Positions 1 to 5,582 of a stretch of 5,582 bases of DNA are shown in pieces (positions within the stretch are counted from its first letter, which is position 1; every line of letters starts with the position of its first letter). The stretch spans positions 1-5,582 of the forward strand of contig JACDDX010000128.1 of NCBI GenBank assembly GCA_013816685.1, written 5' to 3'. Origin of the DNA: Gemmatimonadales bacterium. Lineage in GTDB: Bacteria; Gemmatimonadota; Gemmatimonadetes; Gemmatimonadales; GWC2-71-9. The position numbers were made by a program, and so were the translations under genes. The notes under the pieces were generated by a model. The model made no database searches. It was not told the origin of the DNA and was given only the letters and a program-made list of their open reading frames with translations.

Positions 1-3000
1 CGCCCACCTTCATTTCGCGGTGCTCAGCGACTTCACCGACGCGCGGACCGAACGGCGCGACGGCGACGACGCAATCCTCCAGGCCGCCGTCGAGGGCGTG
101 CGCGCGCTCAACGCGCGCTACGCGCCGGCGACCAGCGATGCGTTCTACCTCTTTCACCGCCCCCGGCAATGGAACCCCAGCCAGGGCGTGTGGATGGGCT
201 GGGAGCGGAAACGCGGCAAGCTGGCGCAGTTCAACCAGTACGTGCGCGGCGGCGCATCAGGCGCCTTTACCGTCGTCGAAGGCGCCCGCGCGCCGCTCAG
301 CCAGATCCGCTACGTCATCACCCTGGACTCCGATACGGTGCTGCCGCCCGACGCCGCGCCGCTGCTCGTCGGGACCATCGCGCACCCGCTGAACCGCGCG
401 GTCTACGATCCAGCGCGCGGCCGGGTGGAGAGCGGCTACGGCATCATCCAGCCCCGCGTCGGAATCTCGCTGCCGAGCGCGCACCGCTCACACTTCGCCG
501 CCATCAATTCCGGGCACCCGGGCGTCGACCCGTACACGACCGCCGTCTCCGACGTCTACCAGGACCTCTACGGCGAGGGGAGCTTCACCGGCAAGGGGAT
601 CTATGATCTCGACGCCTTCGAGCAGGCGACGGCCGGGCGCTTTCCCGAGAACACGCTCCTCTCCCACGACCTGATCGAGGGGAGCTACGCCCGGGCGGGG
701 CTCGCGACCGACGTCATCGTCTACGATGACTACCCGAGCCGCTATCTCACCTACACGCGGCGGAAGCATCGCTGGATCCGGGGCGACTGGCAGCTGCTGC
801 GCTGGATGACGCCGCGGGTGCCCGGCCCCGATGGCTGGGGGCCGAACCGGCTGTCACTGCTCTCGCGATGGAAGATCTTCGACAACCTGCGGCGCAGCCT
901 GCTCGAGATCGCCGAGCTCGCCTTTATCGTCGCCGGCTGGACGATTCTTCCCGGCTCGCCCGTCGCCTGGACGCTCCTCGGCATCGGCGCGATCGCGGCG
1001 CCATGGCTGGTGTCGCTCTTCCTCGCCGTCATCCGGCCGCCGCTCGACAAGTCGCTCGGCGCCTATTACGCCGCCGTCTGGCGCGACGCGAACACCAGCC
1101 TCCGCCAGATCGGCTTCGCGATCGTGTTTCTGCCGCATCAGGCGTGGGTGTCGGCCGATGCGATCGTGCGCACGCTGTGGCGCCTGATGGTGACGCGGCG
1201 CAACCTGCTCGAGTGGCAGACCGCGTCTCAGGTCGAGCAGGCATCCGGAGGCGGGGCGCAGGCGGTGTGGCGGACCATGGCACCGGCCGTGGTGTTGGCC
1301 CTGGCGCTCCTCGTCATCGCCACCGTGCGCGCGCGAGGAAGCTCCGGCCCGGCGCTGGTGCAGCTCGCGATCGCCGTCCTGCCGCTGGTATCGGCCTGGC
1401 TGGCCAGTCCCGCGCTGGCTCACGCGCTCAGTGCCCCGGCGGTGCGCCGCGATCGCCGGCTCGCGCGGCCGGCTCGCGAACAGGCAATGCGCTACGCGCT
1501 GTTGCACTGGCGTTTCTTCGAGCGCTTCGTCACCGCCGAGACCAACTGGCTGGCACCCGACAACTTTCAGCGCAGCCCGGCGCCGGTGGTGGCCATGCGC
1601 ACCTCGCCCACCAACATCGGTCTCCAGCTCCTGTCGACCGTGAGCGCCTGCGACCTCGGCTTCATCACCGCCGAGGACATGACCCGCCGGCTGGAGCTGG
1701 CGCTTCGCTCGATCGAGCGGATGCGCCGCTTCCGCGGCCACCTGTACAACTGGTACGAGCTGCACGAACTGCACGTTCTCGAGCCCGGCTACATCTCGAC
1801 CGTGGACAGCGGCAACCTGGCGGGCCACCTCATCGCGCTGCGCCAGGCGTGTCTCGGCCTGATCGACGAGCCGGCCTTCGACGGGCGGGTGGGTCGCGCC
1901 CTCTATTCGGCGCTCTCGCTCGCCGCCGACGAAGTGCGCCGCCTGCTCACCGCCGACGCGGCGACATCGGCCAGCGGGTCAGCTCCGACTGCCGCCGGCT
2001 CCGCCAGGCTCCGTACCGCGTACGATCGACTCCGCGCCGCCCGAGCCACCATCCCCGCCTCCGGCTGGCTCGCTTCGTCGGACGCGCTCGCGTCGGTGCT
2101 CAGCCCGCTCGACGGCGTACCGGAGATGCTGGCCGCCTGGACGCACGGCGCCGACACCCCGGCCGCCGAATGGACCGGGCGCGCGGTCCGCCTGGCGACC
2201 GAGCATCAGGAGTGGCAGGCGCGACTCGGCTCGACCGGGATCGAAGGGGTCACACCCTCCCTCCGGCAGTTGGCCGGCACCACGCCGGCCGCGGCCGAGC
2301 TGCTGCAGCGGCTGGAGGCGATCGCCGGGCGGGCACACGATCTCGCGGTGGAGATGGACTTCCGCTTCCTCTACGATCGGGAGCGCGAGCTGTTCGCGAT
2401 CGGGTACCAGATCACGAGCCATGCGCTGGACAGCTCGTACTACGATCTGCTGGCGTCGGAGGCGAGACTCGCGAGCTTCATCGCCGTGGCCAAGGACGAC
2501 GTGCCGGTCGAGCACTGGTTCCGCCTCGGACGAACCCTCACGCGGGCCGCCGGCGAGACCGCGCTGGTGTCGTGGAGCGGGAGCATGTTCGAGTACCTGA
2601 TGCCCGCGCTGGTCATGGACTCGCTGCCGTTCACCGTGCTCGATCAGACGTATCGCGCCGCCGTGCGCCGGCAGATCGCCTATGGCGCCGAGCGTGGCGT
2701 GCCGTGGGGCGTGAGCGAAAGCGCCTACAATCTTCGCGACCGCCATCTCACCTATCAGTACCGCGCCTTCGGCGTGCCCGACCTCGCGCTCAAGCGCGGG
2801 CTCGGCCATGACCTCGTGGTGGCGCCCTACGCCTCGATCCTGGCGCTGGCGGTCGACCCGGCACGCGCGCTCGCCAACCTCGCGTCGCTGGAGAAGCGCG
2901 GCGCGCTCGGCGACTACGGGTTTCGCGACGCGCTGGACTACACCCGGCCCGCGCCGGGGGAACGCTTCGCCGTCGTCGACACCTATATGGCCCATCATAT

Positions 3001-5582
3001 CGGCATGGGATTCGTGGCGCTCGCCAATGCGCTTCGGGCGCAGATCTGGCCCCGGCGTTTCCACGCTGACCCGATGGTCCGCTCGGCCGAGCTGCTGCTG
3101 CACGAACGGGTGCCCCGGCGACTCGTGCTCCAGGACCCGCAACCGGCGCGGCCGGACGAAGCACTGCCCGACCCGGAGCTCGAGCGCCCAGCGGTGCGCG
3201 AGGTCGAGACACCGGACACCGCCACACCGCGGGTGGCGCTGCTCGGCCACATCCCTTACACGATCATGGTCACCGGCGCGGGCGCAGGCTACAGCCGCTA
3301 CGAGGACCTGGCAGTCACCCGGTGGCGCGCCGACGGCACCCGCGACGACACCGGCCAGTTCTGCTACCTCAAGGACATCGTCGGCGGACGGGCCTGGTCG
3401 GCGGCGCACCAGCCGGTCTGTGCCCCCGCCGACCGCTACCGGGCCATGCTCGCGACCGATCGGGTCACCTTCGACCGCCGGGACGGGGAGATCGAGACCC
3501 GGACCGAGATTGCCGTCGTCGCGGGCGATGCGGCCGAGGTGCGGCGGGTGACCGTCGTCAACACCGGCTCCACGACCCGCGAGATCGAGCTCACCAGTTA
3601 CGGCGAGATCGTGCTGGCGCCGCCGGATTCCGATCGCGCACATCCCGCCTTCGCCAATCTGTTCGTCGAGACCGAGTACCACGACTGGTGCACCGCCATC
3701 ACCTCGACACGTCGTCCCCGCTCCGCTAACGAGCGGCCGCGCTGGTGCGTGCACGTCGTCGATGCCGGCAAGCACCGGGTGGGCACGGTGAGCTGTGAAA
3801 CCGACCGCGCCCGCTTTCTTGGCCGCGGCCGCTCGGTGCGCAATCCGATCACGCTGGAGCATGACGGCCCACTCTCGGGAACCACCGGCGCGGTGCTCGA
3901 TCCGATCTTCGCGCTCAGAACCCGGGTCCGGCTCACGCCGGGACAGTCCGCGTCGGTGGCCTTTACGACGCTCGTGGCCGACAGCCGGGTGCGCGCCTTC
4001 GAGCTCGCCGACCGCTACCACGATCCACACGCGGCGCAGCGCGCGCTCGACTTGGCCTGGACCTCGACCCAGATCGAGCTGCGGAGCCTCGACATCGCCC
4101 CGGCCGAAGCCGCCGTCTTCCAGGAACTCGCGGGGCACCTCTTCTTCGGCGACTCGGACTTCCGCGCGGGCCAGGACGAGCTGCGCCGGAACCGGGGATC
4201 CCAGGCTCAACTCTGGTCCAACGGCATCTCGGGGGACTGGCCGATTCTGCTCGCGACGATCGACTCGGCCGAGGGGTTGCCGACGATGCGGCAGCTGCTG
4301 GTGGCGCATCAGTACTGGCGCCGCCGCGGCATGATGGTCGATCTCGTGGTGCTCAACATTCTGCCTTCGGGGTACGCCCAGGAGCTCAACGAGAAGGTCA
4401 CCGCGGCCGTATATGCCACGAGCGGCCAAGGATCGCTGGAGCGGCCCGGGGGCGTGTTCCTCCGCCGTCCCGACATCCTCTCGCCCGACGACCTGCGGAT
4501 GCTCCGCGCCACCGCCCGCCTGCACGTCGCCTGCGACGGCCGCGCCCTCGGCCGCCTGCTCGAGACAGTCGAGACCGTTGAAGTCGTCAAGGCAGTCGGG
4601 GCCCTGTCCCGGCCAGCCGACGTCGCACCGCCGAGCCGGTGGCGCCTCCGCCGCACGCGGCGACTCGCGTCGGCCGAGCGCCGTGTCGCCAAGGCGTTTC
4701 CTCCGGTGGGCGCCGCACCGCGGGCCACCCGCCGTTTCGACGACCTCCCCCTCGCCTTCGACAACGGGCTCGGCGGCGTCACAGCCGAAGGGGACTACCT
4801 GATTCGCGTGACCGGCGACAGCCTGCCGCCGGCGCCGTGGTCCAACGTGATCGCCAATCCGCGCGCCGGCTTTCTGATTACCGAGCGCGGCGGCGGCTTC
4901 ACCTGGGCCGAGAACAGCTATTTCTTCCGCCTCACGCCGTGGTCTAACGATCCGGTAGCCGATCCCGCCGGGGAAGCGATCTACCTCCGCGACGAAGACA
5001 CCGGCGAGTTGTGGAGCGCGACGCCCGCACCGGCGTCGCCCTCGATTGCCTTTACCGTCCGTCACGGGCCCGGCGTGTCGTCGTTCGAGCACTTCCACGG
5101 CGGTATCGCTGCCCGCCTGACCTTGGGCATCGCCAGGGACGACGCGGTCAAGATCGCCCTGCTCCGCCTTACTAACCGCGAGGACCGGCCTCGCCGGATC
5201 GCGGTCACCGCCTATGCCGAGTGGGCGCTCGGCGTCATGCGCGAGCACACCCAGCACCAGGTGCGCACGACCTACGACGCCGACGCCTGCGCCATCTACG
5301 CGCAGAATTTCTTCGATCCGCAGTTCGCCGATCACGTCGCCGTCCACGCAATCAGCGAATCGGTGTCGTCGCACACCGGCGATCGCCGCGAGTTCCTAGG
5401 GCGGAACGGCTCCACGACGACTCCCGCCGCGCTCGGTCGCGAGGCTGGCCCGGCGCCGGCGCTCAGCGGAACCACCGGCGCGGGATTCGACCCCTGCTCG
5501 GCGCTCCAGTGCGTCCTCGAACTGGCGCCCGGCGAGGCGCGCGAGATCGTGGTACTCCTCGGCGCGGGCACCGGTGTGGCCG
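1..5582 (+). CDS. ndvB: Cyclic beta-1,2-glucan synthase (NdvB/ChvB/Cgs family), internal fragment, both ends missing
   Basis: Frame 2 reads 1,860 sense codons from base 2 to base 5581 without a stop. The product is an inner-membrane enzyme that builds cyclic beta-1,2-glucan from UDP-glucose, later found in the periplasm. Domains in order: GT84 glycosyltransferase (residues 1-298), membrane segments (300-468), glycoamylase-like cyclisation domain (about 493-1042), first GH94-like module (1077-1530), Arg-rich linker (1540-1578) and second GH94-like beta-sandwich (1579-1860). Telling motifs are VWMGWERKRGKL, LDSDT, GEGSFTGKGIYD, RKHRWIRGDWQ, STVDSGNLAGHL, YMAHHIGM, ELTSYGEIVLAPP and LTPWSNDPV. 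Homologues are usually 2,800-2,900 residues, so N-terminal membrane helices and the GH94 catalytic domain should lie outside. No start is assigned: the first in-frame ATG (base 194) sits inside a conserved GT84 motif. Third positions are almost all G/C throughout, and the frame is intact. Family assignment is very secure. The symbol follows the rhizobial name; chvB and cgs are synonyms. Confidence 0.96.
2..898 (+). other. GT84 glycosyltransferase core domain (N-terminus cut by the window edge)
   Basis: This is the cytosolic catalytic domain (GT-A-like fold) that polymerises glucose from UDP-glucose into beta-1,2 chains. Visible from the left edge: LSDFTDA with Asp10 and Asp13, a candidate for the first conserved Asp; FHRPRQWNP (51-59) running into VWMGWERKRGKL (63-74); the DxD metal and nucleotide site Asp109-Ser-Asp111 in VITLDSDT; GYGIIQPRVG (145-154); GEGSFTGKGIYD (191-202); LSHDLIEG with His222-Asp223, the likely acceptor-side acidic residue; and RKHRW (254-258), which fits the (Q/R)xxRW motif of processive glycosyltransferases. 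The order and spacing fit family GT84. Motif roles are known from the family or inferred, not shown here. Every expected motif in this span is present, so an active transferase is likely. Confidence 0.93.
899..1408 (+). other. Membrane segments and conserved connector after the GT84 domain
   Basis: Hydrophobic stretches at residues about 300-316, 321-344, 427-442 and 451-468 are candidate transmembrane helices. They form two hairpin-like pairs. Between the pairs lies a conserved, less hydrophobic connector: FLPHQAWVSADAI (about 376-388) and RRNLLEWQTA (399-408), both characteristic of cyclic glucan synthases. In known family members, helices here flank the GT84 domain and help carry the growing glucan across the membrane. 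The exact number and ends of the helices are by eye only. The second pair is short and could be read as a single longer re-entrant stretch. Confidence 0.75.
1478..3130 (+). other. Glycoamylase-like (alpha/alpha)6 domain, cyclisation/transglycosylation
   Basis: This region matches the glycoamylase-like domain of the family (Pfam Glycoamylase for its second half). It is related to GH144 endo-beta-1,2-glucanases and, as I recall, recently placed in GH189 as the domain that closes the glucan ring. The first half has TNWLAPDNF (514-522), RTSPTNIG, GHLYNWYE (579-586) and YISTVDSGNLAGHL (597-610). An Ala/Ser-rich stretch follows (about 648-676). The second half has MDFRFLYDRE (785-794), LDSSYYDLLASEARLASF (809-826), HWFRLGR, SWSGSMFEYLMP (858-867 core), GVPWGVSESAYN (899-910) and YMAHHIGM (995-1002). 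Glu820, Glu864 and Glu906 are the conserved acidic candidates for catalysis; I favour Glu820 and Glu906, by inference. The domain looks complete and intact. Its boundaries are approximate. Confidence 0.9.
3230..4600 (+). other. First GH94-like module (beta-sandwich plus helical segment), probably non-catalytic
   Basis: The module opens at residue 1077 with a GH94 N-terminal-type beta-sandwich: GYSRYEDLAVTRW (1096-1108), FCYLKD, EVRRVTVVNTG (1179-1189), ELTSYGEIVLAPP, ETDRARFLGRGR (1266-1277) and GPLSGTTGAVLDPI (1289-1302). A helical piece follows, with LWSNGISGDWPILL (1404-1417), YWRRRGMMVDLVVLN (1438-1452) and GGVFLRRPDILSP. The same order is typical of cyclic glucan synthases, where this module precedes the true GH94 phosphorylase. 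The helical part is much shorter than a full GH94 (alpha/alpha)6 barrel, so a structural or glucan-binding role is more likely than catalysis. In Brucella Cgs, the C-terminal GH94 region was shown to control chain length. Confidence 0.85.
3878..3893 (+). repeat. 16-base direct repeat, copy 1 (codes GTTGA in the first GH94-like module)
   Basis: The bases gga acc acc ggc gcg g are identical to those at 5468-5483. Both copies lie in the same reading frame and code Gly-Thr-Thr-Gly-Ala just after a conserved LSG. They are the best-conserved piece of the domain duplication and are not a mobile-element repeat. Confidence 0.7.
4600..4735 (+). other. Arg/Pro-rich interdomain linker
   Basis: Residues about 1534-1578 join the two GH94-like modules and are rich in Ala, Pro and Arg, with no recognisable fold motif. 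The core (RWRLRRTRRLASAERR, 1546-1561) is strongly basic, and a second Arg cluster (RATRR) follows just before the next module begins at FDDLPLAFDNGLGG. The frame and third-position GC stay intact, so this is protein sequence and not a break. Length and composition in this place are expected to vary between homologues. Confidence 0.6.
4736..5581 (+). other. Second GH94-like module, N-terminal beta-sandwich (C-terminus cut by the window edge)
   Basis: This starts at FDDLPLAFDNGLGG (1579-1592), the usual entry of the C-terminal GH94 phosphorylase part. Next come APWSNVIANPRAGFLITE, TWAENSYFFRLTPWSNDPV (1634-1652), GEAIYLRDEDTGELW, VRHGPGVSSFEHFHGGI (about 1685-1701), AVTAYAEWALG, REFLGRNGS (1796-1804) and LSGTTGAGFDPCSAL (1821-1835). 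It is a GH94 N-terminal beta-sandwich that packs against the catalytic barrel and contributes to substrate binding. The barrel with the catalytic Asp lies beyond base 5582 and cannot be judged. In the family this part phosphorolyses the growing chain end and so sets ring size. One motif (residues 1640-1642) differs from the form I remember in homologues. Confidence 0.88.
5468..5483 (+). repeat. 16-base direct repeat, copy 2 (codes GTTGA in the second GH94-like module)
   Basis: This is identical to 3878-3893 and lies 1,590 bases downstream, exactly 530 codons. The surrounding protein also lines up: LSGTTGAVLDPIFAL in copy 1 and LSGTTGAGFDPCSAL in copy 2. That places equivalent strands of two duplicated beta-sandwich domains opposite each other. 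Confidence 0.7.

Noticed and set aside
194..196. First in-frame ATG as a possible start of the gene
   Set aside because: It codes the Met inside the conserved VWMGWERKRGKL motif, and family-like sequence continues upstream to the window edge. It is internal.
854..1828. 324-codon - strand frame
   Set aside because: It lies across the GT84/membrane/cyclisation part of the real gene. The product is Arg/Ala/Gly/His-rich with no motif.
868..2811. 647-codon + strand frame overlapping the real gene
   Set aside because: This is frame 1 against a strongly conserved frame-2 protein. Its composition is Arg/Ala-rich and low in hydrophobic core residues, as expected of a GC-rich shadow frame.
3713..3800. 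Possible frameshift, since several alternative frames start or end here
   Set aside because: The frame-2 motifs ELTSYGEIVLAPP before and ETDRARFLGRGR after are in the same phase, so the real frame continues.
1979..5374. Antisense open frame of 1,131 codons on the - strand
   Set aside because: It is exactly in register with the sense frame, so its stops can only come from sense TTA, CTA or TCA codons. The GC-rich codon use of the real gene avoids these. It is bounded by a sense TCA at 1979-1981 and a sense CTA at 5396-5398. The translation is Arg/Gly/Ala/His-rich with no recognisable domain.
3878..5483. 16-base direct repeats as mobile-element or recombination sites
   Set aside because: Both copies are in the same codon phase and code the same conserved GTTGA of duplicated domains. 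Nothing between them resembles a transposase or integrase.
1..5582. CRISPR array, tRNA/rRNA gene, promoter, riboswitch or terminator
   Set aside because: None was seen. The window is coding throughout, with no regularly spaced repeats and no hairpin followed by a T-run that would suggest a non-coding element.

Overview
The window is one stretch of coding sequence from the middle of a single very large gene on the + strand. Frame 2 (codons starting at base 2) is open from the left edge to the right edge: 1,860 sense codons with no stop, no start that can be supported and no frameshift. The protein is a cyclic beta-1,2-glucan synthase of the NdvB/ChvB/Cgs family, a membrane-bound enzyme of usually about 2,800 residues that makes periplasmic cyclic glucans. 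Both ends are missing. By family architecture, roughly the first 500 residues and the C-terminal few hundred lie outside the window. Residue numbers below count from base 2, so residue n starts at base 3n-1.

Layout: (1) bases 2-898, most of the family GT84 glycosyltransferase core, with DxD and RxxRW motifs; (2) bases 899-1408, membrane segments around a conserved cytosolic connector; (3) about 1478-3130, the (alpha/alpha)6 glycoamylase-like domain assigned to cyclisation (transglycosylation); (4) about 3230-4600, a first GH94-like module (beta-sandwich plus helical piece); (5) about 4600-4735, an Arg-rich linker; (6) 4736-5581, the beta-sandwich of a second GH94-like module, cut by the window edge before the phosphorylase catalytic domain. 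The family model is that the GT84 core extends a protein-bound beta-1,2-glucan from UDP-glucose. The GH94 part trims it to set chain length, and the glycoamylase-like domain closes the ring.

The DNA is strongly GC-rich, and third codon positions are almost all G or C. This explains the many long overlapping shadow frames, including a 1,131-codon antisense one. Beyond a high-GC bacterium, the host cannot be fixed. The family is best known from Rhizobiales (Agrobacterium, Sinorhizobium, Brucella) but also occurs in other phyla. No intergenic DNA, promoter, ribosome binding site, terminator, RNA gene, mobile element or CRISPR array is visible, since the whole window is coding. I see no new system. 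The points worth a second look are internal: a tandem GH94-like duplication and a few departures from motifs I remember as near-invariant.
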